Below are positions 56,465-64,000 of a stretch of DNA of 64,000 bases, piece after piece (the first letter of the stretch is position 1; every line of letters begins with the position of its first letter). The translations under genes and the position numbers were made by a program. The stretch lies in the NCBI RefSeq assembly GCF_900109285.1, contig NZ_FNZQ01000001.1:649001-713000 (forward strand), read 5' to 3'. Source of the stretch: Jannaschia helgolandensis (GTDB taxonomy: Bacteria; Pseudomonadota; Alphaproteobacteria; Rhodobacterales; Rhodobacteraceae). The notes under the pieces are model-generated. The model was not told the origin of the DNA and made no database searches. It was given only the letters and a program-made list of their open reading frames with translations.

Positions 56465-57771
56465 GTAACCTCGAAATAGGCCTGTGGTCCTTTCCAGGTC
56501 TGCTGGCGCTGATTTTCCTGCGCGTGCCGATTGGATTGGCGATGTTCGTGACGGGGCTGGTTGGCCTGTATTACGTGACCGATGGCAATACCGTCGCACT
56601 CAGCCGATTGAAAAACGAAACCTATTCGACCTTCTCTTCCTACTCGCTCTCGATTGTGCCGATGTTCCTGCTGATGGGGCATTTCGCTACCTTGGGTGGC
56701 ATGAGTCAGGCCCTGTTCCGAGCCGCCGAGGGATTTCTGGGCCATCGAAAGGGGGGCGTGGCAATGGCCGCGATCGGGGCCTGTGCAGGCTTTGGCGCGA
56801 TCTGTGGATCGTCGCTGGCGACGGCCGCCACAATGGGCCGGGTCGCCCTGCCGGAATTGCGGCGCTATGGTTATGACGGAGGCTTCTCGACCGCCACCTT
56901 GGCGGCGGGGGGCACATTGGGCATCCTGATCCCGCCGTCGGTCGTGCTGGTGATCTATGCCATCCTGACCGAGCAGAATATAGCCAAGCTGTTTCTTGCG
57001 GCCGTCCTGCCCGGTGTGATTGCGGCGGTGGGCTACGTCATCGCCATCTCGATCTATGTGCGGCTCAACCCGACATCCGCAGGCGTCCGCGAGGCCATTC
57101 CGATGGCGCAGCGCTTCCGGCAACTTGGCGCGGTCTGGCCAGTGCTTCTGGTCTTCGTCGCCGTTGTGGGTGGCATCTACGGCGGTATCTTCACGCCGAC
57201 AGAAGGGGCGGCGGTCGGCGCGCTCGGCACAGGACTGATCGCGTTGGTCAACGGTGGGCTGACCGGTCGGACCCTGATCGAGAGCTTTATGGTAACCGCA
57301 AAATCCAGCGCGATGATTTTCTTCATCGTTCTGGGCGCTGCGATCTACAACGGCTTCCTGGCGCTGACGCAGGTGCCGCAGGAAATTTCGGCCTGGGTCG
57401 TGGATCAGGGGTTCGCACCGGTGACGGTGCTGATCGTGATCCTGATTTTCTATCTGCTTCTGGGTTGCGTGATGGACAGTCTGTCGATGATCCTGCTGAC
57501 GATCCCGATCTTCTTTCCTGTCATCATGGTTCTGGACTTCGGCATGACCCCCGAACAGGTGGCGATCTGGTTTGGCATCTTGACCCTGATCGTGGTGGAG
57601 GTCGGGTTGATTACCCCGCCCGTAGGTATGAACCTGTTCGTTATCAATGCGATGGATAAGGCGACGCCGATGTTGCAGACCTATCGTGCGGTACTGTATT
57701 TTGTCGGTTCAGACATCCTGCGCGTTGCGATCCTCGTGGCATTTCCGGCGATCACGCTGTTCCTGATCTGA
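56461..57771 (+). CDS. dctM: TRAP transporter large permease
   Basis: 436-residue inner-membrane permease with about twelve helices; transports substrate coupled to a Na+ gradient in this family. FGAICGSSLATAATMGRVALPEL, GGTLGILIPPSVVLVIYAI, GGIFTPTEGAAVGALGT and EVGLITPPVGMNLFVINAM are the DctM hallmarks. GTG 56461 start overlaps the dctQ stop. Followed by the convergent GntR gene. Confidence 0.95.
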   Translation: MSNLEIGLWSFPGLLALIFLRVPIGLAMFVTGLVGLYYVTDGNTVALSRLKNETYSTFSSYSLSIVPMFLLMGHFATLGGMSQALFRAAEGFLGHRKGGVAMAAIGACAGFGAICGSSLATAATMGRVALPELRRYGYDGGFSTATLAAGGTLGILIPPSVVLVIYAILTEQNIAKLFLAAVLPGVIAAVGYVIAISIYVRLNPTSAGVREAIPMAQRFRQLGAVWPVLLVFVAVVGGIYGGIFTPTEGAAVGALGTGLIALVNGGLTGRTLIESFMVTAKSSAMIFFIVLGAAIYNGFLALTQVPQEISAWVVDQGFAPVTVLIVILIFYLLLGCVMDSLSMILLTIPIFFPVIMVLDFGMTPEQVAIWFGILTLIVVEVGLITPPVGMNLFVINAMDKATPMLQTYRAVLYFVGSDILRVAILVAFPAITLFLI

Positions 57772-57792
57772 GTTAACTGCACGCACTCTCAG

Positions 57793-58440
57793 TCAGTTTA
57801 CCAGCAGCCGCAGCCCCTTGGTGACATCGGCGCGCACCGCCAGCCGCAATCCCGGTTCGTCCCCCGCCCGCAGGGCGGCGACAATCAGGCGATGGTTCAT
57901 CGGCAGTTCGGTGCGGTTCAGCCGACCATAGAGTGCGCGCATCGTCGGCCCCAGTTGCAGCCAGACCGTCTCGACCATGGCCAGCATCGCCGGGGCCTGT
58001 GCGCGCAGATACAGCGTGCGATGGAATTCGAGATTTGTGCGGATATAGCCCGAAGCATCGTGTTTGGCGATCTGTTCGGCAATGGTGGTATTGATCGCCT
58101 CCATCCGGTCGATCAGGGCAAGATGGGCACGGGGCAGGGCGCGCAGGGCGAGCTCCGGCTCCAGCAGTGACCGCAGGGCGGCAAGTTCCTCGATCCGCTC
58201 GTTCGAAAGGGCGGGCGTGGTGATGCGGCCCGAAGCCGACAGCGACAGCGCGCCTTCGGCGACCAGACGGCGCAACGCCTCGCGCACGGGGGTCATTGAC
58301 ACGCCGTAGTCGCGGCCAACGCCGCGCAGGGTCAGCGATACGCCGGGGTCCAGCTCGCCATGCATGATCCGACTGCGAAGCGACCGATAAAGACGATCGT
58401 GCGCGGCGCCGGTGCCGTCGGAAAGCGGATTGAGCAACAT
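57793..58440 (-). CDS. GntR family regulator, FCD subfamily
   Basis: 215 residues: N-terminal winged helix about 15-78 (LYRSLRSRIMHGELDPGVSLTLRGV, GVSMTPVREALRRLVAEG) and FCD ligand domain with Asp/His metal-site residues (NLEFHRTLYLRAQAPAMLA, NHRLIVAAL). It is convergent with dctM (21-base gap) and likely controls it by an organic-acid ligand. Same strand as, and 15 bases downstream of, the YgjP-like peptidase. Confidence 0.9.
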   Translation of the reverse strand: MLLNPLSDGTGAAHDRLYRSLRSRIMHGELDPGVSLTLRGVGRDYGVSMTPVREALRRLVAEGALSLSASGRITTPALSNERIEELAALRSLLEPELALRALPRAHLALIDRMEAINTTIAEQIAKHDASGYIRTNLEFHRTLYLRAQAPAMLAMVETVWLQLGPTMRALYGRLNRTELPMNHRLIVAALRAGDEPGLRLAVRADVTKGLRLLVN

Positions 58441-58455
58441 GCGCCGACCTTGCCC

Positions 58456-59151
58456 CTAAGTCCCGCCGAAATCCACAGCGTGCAGCGCCGCGCCTTCACG
58501 TTTCAACCATGCGCGGCGCGGGCCGTAATCGGGCATCAGTTCTTCGACCTGTCGCCAGAATCGCGCGGAATGGTCCATATGGGCCAGGTGGGCGACTTCG
58601 TGGGCGACGACATAATCCTGCACGTCGGTCGGTGCCATGATCAGACGCCAACTGAACATCAGCTCTCCGCGCGACGAACAGGAGCCCCAGCGGGACCGGG
58701 TATCCCGGAACGTCAGTTTCGTCGGCGCCCGTCCCAGCGCGTCGGCATACCGATCGACGGATGACGCAAGATGCGTACGCGCAAGGGTCTGCATCAATGC
58801 CTTCACGCGCGGCCCTGCACGGCCATCCTCGGGCACCGCGATGACATCGCCGGTAAACCGGGCCGATCGGCCTGGTCCCTTCACGACCGGCACTTCACGC
58901 CCGAACAGCGGCAGCGCACTGCCGACGATGACATGCCTGGGCGGCGGGGCGGCGGCGACGTTGCGCGCGATCCAGTCGGCCTGGGCATCTATGAAGGCGC
59001 GGGCTTCGGCCAACGGCATGGTCTTGGGCATCGACAGCGTCACACGCCCGTCGGACCGACCCACCCGCAGCGACATGCGGCGGGATCGGCCAGAACGGCG
59101 AAGATGCACCAGAAGTTCTGGCATTCCCGGTACACAAAGCGTGTCGCTCAA
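58456..59151 (-). CDS. YgjP/DUF45-type metallopeptidase
   Basis: 231 residues. Zinc site HEVAH at 184-188 plus downstream His in HMDHSARFW, substrate block FRDTRSRWGSCSSRGELMFSWRL; both diagnostic of YgjP-like M48-related hydrolases. Start assigned to TTG 59151 (GGGGGAT upstream) because homologues begin with a PG-P---L-LRRS stretch (here VPGMPELLVHLRRSGRSRR). ATG 59124 would drop 9 residues. Cytoplasmic; physiological substrate unknown. Confidence 0.87.
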   Translation of the reverse strand: MSDTLCVPGMPELLVHLRRSGRSRRMSLRVGRSDGRVTLSMPKTMPLAEARAFIDAQADWIARNVAAAPPPRHVIVGSALPLFGREVPVVKGPGRSARFTGDVIAVPEDGRAGPRVKALMQTLARTHLASSVDRYADALGRAPTKLTFRDTRSRWGSCSSRGELMFSWRLIMAPTDVQDYVVAHEVAHLAHMDHSARFWRQVEELMPDYGPRRAWLKREGAALHAVDFGGT

Positions 59152-59275
59152 AGCAAATCCCCCATCTGTAATCAGGCCCCGATCAGGGGGCTTGCCAGCC
59201 CTTGCCCCCTGTGGCATCCGACCCCAATTCGCTGCACCCGGGCCGCTTTTGGCCGGACGAGATGAAGGAACCGAC

Positions 59276-59608
59276 ATGCCCAAGGAAGAATGGGGCGTCA
59301 AGCGAGTCTGCCCGACGACCGGCAAGCGCTTCTACGACATGAACCGCTCGCCCGTCGTCAGCCCCTACACGGGTGAAGCCGTGAATGTGGACACTGGGAC
59401 CAAGACCCGAATCCTTGCCGCCGACAAGGACGATGTGGACGCCAAGAAGAAAGCCACCGAAGACGATCTGCTGCTGGACGACGACGATGTCGATCTGGAC
59501 GATGATGATTCGGAAGATGACGCAGAAGATGTTCTGGCAGACGACGATGATGACGACACTGTCTCGCTGGACGAAATCGCTGATGTCAGTTCGGACGACG
59601 ACGACTGA
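59276..59608 (+). CDS. TIGR02300 family protein (FYDLN acid)
   Basis: 110 residues: N-terminal domain MPKEEWGVKRVCPTTGKRFY with FYDMN in place of FYDLN, followed by a very acidic tail (about two-thirds Asp/Glu in 60-110) such as DDDDVDLDDDDSEDDAED. The family is almost limited to alphaproteobacteria; function unknown. ATG 59276 with GAAGGA. Divergent from the metallopeptidase, 84 bases upstream of tRNA-Ala. Confidence 0.93.
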   Translation: MPKEEWGVKRVCPTTGKRFYDMNRSPVVSPYTGEAVNVDTGTKTRILAADKDDVDAKKKATEDDLLLDDDDVDLDDDDSEDDAEDVLADDDDDDTVSLDEIADVSSDDDD

Positions 59609-59691
59609 TCGGGTCGTTTGAAACCGGGGCGATGCATGCGACATTTCTGCTTGCGCCGCCCATGGGCCTGCCGTAGATCGCAGGCCGGTCA

Positions 59692-59767
<76 letters not shown>

Positions 59768-59776
59768 CGATCATCA

Positions 59777-59938
59777 TTATCTTTGCCATACGTGCCTCAG
59801 TCGACGAGTGTCGCCGCCAAGTTCATGCAGTTGTCTGTCCCGTCGTGCGATCAGTTCCGAATGTTCACGGGCGAGGTCGGACTGTTCGGTGTCCGCCCGG
59901 AAACTGACCGAAGCGTAGTCACACGCAACTGTCGACAT
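59777..59938 (-). CDS. Possible small protein downstream of flavoprotein gene
   Basis: Short frame MSTVACDYASVSFRADTEQ ending RRLRHVWQR. Codon use is like real genes for about 60 codons, including those upstream of this ATG, but there is no ribosome site and the frame continues into the 3' end of the flavoprotein gene. It may be a small gene or the tail of a decayed one. No known family recognised. Confidence 0.25.
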   Translation of the reverse strand: MSTVACDYASVSFRADTEQSDLAREHSELIARRDRQLHELGGDTRRLRHVWQR

Positions 59939-60023
59939 CGTCTTTGCCACCAGACCGATCGTACCGGACAGCAGGATTTCGGGCGCTGCCTGCGGCGGCG
60001 GTGACGTCGACCAAAGGATCGAC

Positions 60024-60929
60024 TCAAGCGTTTTTCGACGTTCCGCTTCGTCCGGCCAACTGGTTGTGCACAGTGGTCGCAGCAACCGCAGCCTGGCCCA
60101 TCGCGAATGCAATCTGATCGAGCCCAGCGATCACGTCGCCGATGGCGAAGATTCCGGGATGCGAGCTTCGCTGATGCGCATCTACCTCGATGCAGCCTGC
60201 CTTGCTCAGTCGCAGCCCGAGCGCCTTGGCGATGTCGTTGCGGGGCGCGGTTCCCAAGGCGGCGTAGAGAGTGTCGAAACGGTGAACGCTTCCATCTTCC
60301 AGCGTTGTGACGACACAGTCGTCGTCGATTGTCAGTGTGGCCAGCGGCGACGTCGGCGAACTCGGCAATTTGTGGACCGCCGCGCTGGTTCCTGAGGGCT
60401 GGATCAGGGTGACATTTTCGGAATAGGTGCGCAGAAAATCGGCCTCGGCGGCCCCGTGATCCCTGTCGCCCAGAACGCCTATGGCCTTGCCGCGCACCTC
60501 GTAGGCATCGCAGATCGGACAATAACGGATCAGACCGCGCGCTACCGCATCGTCGTGCTCTTCCTCTGCGATTGGCGGTCGATGGTTGACCACGCCGCAG
60601 GCCAGAATCACGGTGCGGGCTGCTATATCGCCCTGATCGGTTCCAACCCGAAATCCATCCGGCACGGCCGTCACGCTCCGAACGGTTCCTTGCGTGAGAG
60701 TAGCACCATAGGATTGGGCGCTACGCCGCATCCGCTCCAGAAGCTCCGTCCCCGATATGCCATCCGGAAAAGGCGAGACGTTGTGGGTTCTCGGAATCAG
60801 CGCCGCGCGACCGGCACCCGCATCTATCACCTCTGTGTCACGCAAAAACCGCGCCAGGTAGACTGCCGCCGTCAGACCGGCTGGCCCGCCGCCGACGATC
60901 ACGCAGTCCTTACGCCGAGCATTCATCAT
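60024..60929 (-). CDS. Thioredoxin-reductase-like FAD/NAD(P) oxidoreductase
   Basis: 301 residues. FAD-binding GGGPAGLTAAVYLARF at 13-28, redox motif CPIC (Cys137, Cys140) in RYCPICDAYEVRGKAIGVLG, and C-terminal FAIGDVIAGLDQIAFAMGQAAVAA. The NADPH-site glycine motif is altered (GVLGDRDHG rather than GGGDSA). Resembles the TrxR-like flavoproteins not paired with a thioredoxin; electron acceptor unknown. ATG 60929 with GAGAGGG upstream. No thioredoxin gene nearby. Confidence 0.88.
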   Translation of the reverse strand: MMNARRKDCVIVGGGPAGLTAAVYLARFLRDTEVIDAGAGRAALIPRTHNVSPFPDGISGTELLERMRRSAQSYGATLTQGTVRSVTAVPDGFRVGTDQGDIAARTVILACGVVNHRPPIAEEEHDDAVARGLIRYCPICDAYEVRGKAIGVLGDRDHGAAEADFLRTYSENVTLIQPSGTSAAVHKLPSSPTSPLATLTIDDDCVVTTLEDGSVHRFDTLYAALGTAPRNDIAKALGLRLSKAGCIEVDAHQRSSHPGIFAIGDVIAGLDQIAFAMGQAAVAATTVHNQLAGRSGTSKNA

Positions 60930-61454
60930 ATCGCCCTCTCAATTTGTGCCTGACGAAACTCGTCAGCCGGGAAATTCTTCGACCATACGCTGAAAGACCG
61001 GACCGCTCATCATCGCCAATATTCAAATGGACGCGGATGGGTTGCATCAGAATTGTGCCGTTTGCGGTCCGCTGAACCCTGAAGTTGTCTCATCTCCGAA
61101 GCATTTCAAGGTCGCCATTTCCACGTCCTTGTCGATGGCGAAATCGACCATGATCGTCAAACGTCACCTTTAATGGATCAAGCGCTAAGAGGTTCATCGA
61201 TTGGCGCTTGCTGGCCGTCGCAGGCGCCTTCGTGCGCGCGATCGCGATCCTGATTCAGCAGCAATGGAGTTATCCGATGACGATATCCTGTTGAGGCGTG
61301 TAGCAGGATCGACGACCATGTCACAGAGATACGCAAGGCACCGTCAGTACCGGATGGCTCCCGGATGCGGTACTGGCGGCGATGTCCGCCAATGTAGTCA
61401 AGACCGTCCCCCAATATCGAGAGACGGTCGAGACATCCTCAGCCGATCTGAGGG
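60930..61454. other. Intergenic region without recognised gene
   Basis: 525 bases between two leftward genes. Only short frames of poor codon use. I found no tRNA, terminator or conserved protein match. It could hold the flavoprotein promoter near 60930-61000. Confidence 0.5.
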
Positions 61455-62201
61455 TCAGGACATCAAAAGCCCGCCGTTTATATCGATACTGGTGCCGGTC
61501 ATGAAGCTGGACTTGTCCGACGCCAGAAATACCACCAGATCACCGATTTCCTGGGGCCGCCCCTCGCGCTTCAGCGGGGTGGCGTTGGCGACGTTGGCGC
61601 GCACCGCATCCTTGGTAAAGATATTGTGGAAGTCGGTGTCGATCATGCCTGGATTGATCGCATTGACCCGAATATCTGGCCCCAGTTCCTTGGCCAGACC
61701 GCGTGTGAAGGTCATCATCGCGCCCTTCGACGTGGCATAGGCCACCGCACCCGGTCCGCCTCCATCGCGTCCTGCCTGACTTGCAAGGTTCACGATGGCG
61801 CTGCCCGCCGACATATGCGGCAGACAGGCTTTGATCATCAGAAAGGCCGACGTCAGGTTCAGGTCCATAACCGCATTCCAATGAGCCAGGTCCATTTCAG
61901 CGATGGTTTTGCGGGCTACCAGGCCGCCGGTGTTGTTGACCAGAACATCGACCGCACCAAAGGTCTCGACCGTTCTGGCGATCAGGGCGTCGACATCCTT
62001 TTGATCGGTCAGGTCGCCTTTGAGGGCCAGCGCCTTGCCACCCGCCGCTTCGATCTCCTTCACGGCGCTGTCGGCCCCGACCGAACTGGAGTGATAGTTG
62101 ATCACCACATTCGCGCCCTCGGCTGCCAGAGCCATCACGCAGGCCTTCCCGATGTCGCGTCCGCCGCCTGTTACGATTGCTGTCTTGCCGCTGAGTGTCA
62201 T
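61455..62201 (-). CDS. Short-chain dehydrogenase/reductase, FabG-like
   Basis: 248 residues of the classical SDR family. Cofactor motif TGGGRDIG at 11-18, NNTGG in place of NNAG, catalytic Asn115, Ser141, Tyr155 and Lys159 (YATSK), and C-terminal GTSIDINGGL. Likely reduces or oxidises a small carbonyl or alcohol; the FabG-type form does not by itself show a role in fatty-acid synthesis. Stands alone between two non-coding stretches. Confidence 0.92.
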   Translation of the reverse strand: MTLSGKTAIVTGGGRDIGKACVMALAAEGANVVINYHSSSVGADSAVKEIEAAGGKALALKGDLTDQKDVDALIARTVETFGAVDVLVNNTGGLVARKTIAEMDLAHWNAVMDLNLTSAFLMIKACLPHMSAGSAIVNLASQAGRDGGGPGAVAYATSKGAMMTFTRGLAKELGPDIRVNAINPGMIDTDFHNIFTKDAVRANVANATPLKREGRPQEIGDLVVFLASDKSSFMTGTSIDINGGLLMS

Positions 62202-63204
62202 CTTTGGAATCCTTGTTGTTAGTAGTCACAGACGCGGGATCTTAAGATCCGCCGTCGAATGTCATGGGGCGACGACGCGGCGGGCGCGTTCTTCGTTATC
62301 GTTACAATACAGGTTGCAGGCGTGTCCCGGACCATCGATCGGGATGGCGCCTTTTGACCACGTCTGCTGCCAGCAGTTCTGGTGAATGGACCGCTCTACG
62401 GTGGATCGTCTTCGCCTCATATTGCATACTAGTATGCCAGTATTTTCGTTTGCACAACGGATACCTGATCCGCGCCAGATTATTTCACCTGCCTAAAGCA
62501 TTTTGCTTTTAACCTGAGGCATATCCAGCAGCCTTAACGGAGTTCCAGCATTCCTGTGGATCGAAGAGGTCGCCAGGAGCTTCAAACAGAGCGTTGGAAG
62601 TTCTGGCCCCGATCCGTCGCCGTTTCCGTGCAGAACCCCCAAGGGGACTTCGGCTCGATGGAGTTGTGTTTCAGTCGCTCAAAAACCCATCTTCCGATTT
62701 TCCTTCTGAGCGATCCTGACGGCACCTTTTCCGGTCCGTACATCTTTTGAGAGAGGTTGCCACTGTGGATTATTCGGGATGGGACATCCCGTGGCAGGGA
62801 TCTCCCCTGTCGCCCTGCGCCACGCTTTTGGTGTCTGGCTTTGTGTCCTGTTCCGCGGGGCCATCATGTTGGACTCGGAGCAGACAGAACAGACGTCACA
62901 CATGGCACGCGGCGCTTCCTGCCGAAGCTGTCGCAGTATGGATCCGTCGCATTGGAAAGTCAGGATACATCCTCTAAAGGATTTCTGGCAGTGTTACGGT
63001 TTTGATGGTCTTCACCGGAATGATCGGACAGCTTTATCTATAACCTTTTGGATTGCAGCAATATTTTCACTTTTGGAAAATTTGGATGATCATTGCTGGA
63101 TCATGTGCCACCGGTCGGAACGTGGCGATAGATCAGGATGGTATGCAGAGGCCGAGTGCAGCGACCAAAATCAAAAAACTTGAAAACAATCGAAGGACAC
63201 TGAA
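62202..63204. other. About 1 kb without a recognisable intact gene
   Basis: Lower GC than the flanks and only short frames in all six registers. The stretch 62800-62835 reads ISPVALRHAFGV, like the box II region of tyrosine recombinases, but the frame does not continue as one, so at most it is a remnant. The last part (about 63150-63204) with CGAAGGACACTGAA precedes the next gene. The region looks like decayed or acquired DNA. Confidence 0.5.
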
Positions 63205-63663
63205 ATGAACAAGTTCATACCTATTGCCGGTGCCGTGGGAATTGCGGCCGTTGCTGCGATCTATTGGATGGCCTTGCCGCCTGAGGACAACGATCCTGAT
63301 ATCATTTCCGAGAACGGGCTGCACTGGCACTCGACAGTCGAGCTGTATGTGAACGGCGTTCGCAGGGAAGTCTCGCCCAATATCGGGGTCGGCCCGGCCT
63401 TTGTCGGCGCCCCCAACTTTAACCGTCGCTCAGGGATGGCCGGGCTGCACACCCATGATCCGGACGGCACCGTTCACGTCGAAGCTTCGGGCACGGTCAG
63501 GCAAGAAGACATCAGTCTGGGAACGTTTTTCGCGACTTGGGGCAAGTCCTTCGACGACTATGGCAGCAAACTGAACATGAAGGTCAACGGTGTCGAAAAC
63601 AACGAAGGTGTCGACTACGTTATGCAGGACGGTGACCGCATCATCCTTTCATTTTTTCCCTAG
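63205..63663 (+). CDS. Membrane-anchored His-rich protein, putative metal-binding
   Basis: 152 residues: N-terminal membrane anchor about 4-24 (IPIAGAVGIAAVAAIYWMA), then a small soluble domain. His-bearing blocks NGLHWHSTVELYVNG and GLHTHDPDGTVHVEAS, then LGTFFATWGKSFDD and DGDRIILSFFP. This HxH ... LHTHD-x-G-x-(I/V)HVE pattern recurs in uncharacterised bacterial and archaeal envelope proteins; I infer a metal-binding role. It is convergent with a ZnuB-type permease, which fits zinc or similar metals. Good ribosome site (GAAGGACACTGAA). Confidence 0.75.
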   Translation: MNKFIPIAGAVGIAAVAAIYWMALPPEDNDPDIISENGLHWHSTVELYVNGVRREVSPNIGVGPAFVGAPNFNRRSGMAGLHTHDPDGTVHVEASGTVRQEDISLGTFFATWGKSFDDYGSKLNMKVNGVENNEGVDYVMQDGDRIILSFFP

Positions 63664-63741
63664 AGGTGTTCGGAAATATTCGTCTCCGTCATGCACCCGC
63701 AGGAACTGTGCGGTCTTGGCGGTAAATCCTTTGCCAGTGGT

Positions 63742-64000
63742 CTAAGCCCGCTTGGCGACTGACGACACAATGAACGCGGCGGCGGCGACACAGACGATGG
63801 TCGGTCCCGTCGGCGTGTCGAAAATCCACGAAATCCAGACTCCTAGAGCCGCAGATCCGATACCGATTCCGGATGCGATGAGCGCCATCGCTTCGGGCGT
63901 TGCCGCAAAGCGTCGCGCGCTCGCAGCCGGTATCAGGAGAAGCGCTCCGATCAGCAATGCGCCGACAACCTTGATCGCCACCGCTACGACGATGGCGAGG
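63742..64000 (-). CDS. znuB: ABC-3 type metal transporter permease, ZnuB-like (5' part outside window)
   Basis: C-terminal 85 residues of an inner-membrane permease, open to the window edge. LAIVVAVAIKVVGALLIGAL, LLLIPAASARRFAATPEAMA and IGIGSAALGVWISWIFDTPTGP match the last helices of ZnuB/MntB-type proteins (VG-LL--ALLI-PAA-A is the family signature, with D/PTGP near the end). Zinc is the likeliest substrate; manganese or iron cannot be excluded. The ATPase and binding-protein genes probably lie to the right. Confidence 0.9.
   Translation of the reverse strand, partial: LAIVVAVAIKVVGALLIGALLLIPAASARRFAATPEAMALIASGIGIGSAALGVWISWIFDTPTGPTIVCVAAAAFIVSSVAKRA

Overview
The window is a high-GC chromosomal segment from an alphaproteobacterium, most likely a Rhodobacteraceae (Roseobacter-type) species. 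Evidence: strong G/C preference at third codon positions; two VPLPA-CTERM surface-type proteins; a TIGR02300 (FYDLN acid-tail) protein; unlinked homologues of the mitochondrial complex I accessory subunits NDUFS4 and NDUFS6; and many TTG/GTG starts with ATGA or TGATG gene overlaps. This is inference from gene content. No rRNA is present. Two tRNA genes (Arg-TCT, Ala-GGC) were found; no CRISPR array or insertion sequence was recognised.

Layout. 0-10 kb: edge of a surface-polysaccharide region, with glucose-1-phosphate thymidylyltransferase (cut by the window edge), two overlapping Lin0512-family genes, a capsule-type ABC exporter (KpsM-like divergent from KpsE-like/KpsT-like), a large RTX repeat protein and a bifunctional mannose-1-P guanylyltransferase. 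9.6-12.6 kb: amidohydrolase, mannitol-dehydrogenase-family enzyme, EamA exporter. 12.7-18.4 kb: housekeeping (DacB/PBP4, TrmL, UvrB, NDUFS4-like subunit, tRNA-Arg). 18.5-20.7 kb: an RsbQ/D14-like alpha/beta hydrolase overlapping by ATGA a PAS-PAS-HWE histidine kinase, the most unusual module seen here. 21.1-27 kb: copper-handling island (ion channel with odd filter, Grx-MauE fusion, DUF305 protein, cueR, copA, copZ, cytochrome c) with two face-to-face CueR-like promoters. 27.3-30.6 kb: typA and a di-haem cytochrome c peroxidase.

30.6-38.2 kb: FG-GAP protein and ROK regulator divergent from a xylose operon xylF-(hairpin)-xylH-xylG-xylB. 38.2-39.5 kb: two VPLPA-CTERM paralogues. 39.6-43.9 kb: FAD oxidoreductase, EamA exporter, ABC ATPase, NDUFS6-like zinc protein, haemolysin III. 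44-54.6 kb: polA, RluE-like synthase, DUF1285, then a MoxR-DUF58-DUF4159-membrane protein operon. 54.8-58.4 kb: TRAP transporter dctPQM with a convergent GntR regulator. 58.5-59.8 kb: YgjP-like metallopeptidase, TIGR02300 protein, tRNA-Ala. 60-64 kb: sparsely coding, with a thioredoxin-reductase-like flavoprotein, an SDR, about 1 kb without a recognisable gene, a His-rich membrane-anchored protein, and a ZnuB-type permease cut by the window end.

How the genes work together: RfbA and ManC make dTDP-glucose and GDP-mannose precursors for the polymer exported by the Kps system. CueR controls CopA/CopZ, and neighbouring membrane redox proteins probably serve the same copper response. The ROK repressor is placed to control xylose uptake and phosphorylation. 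The hydrolase-kinase pair probably senses a small molecule through the hydrolase and passes the signal to the kinase.
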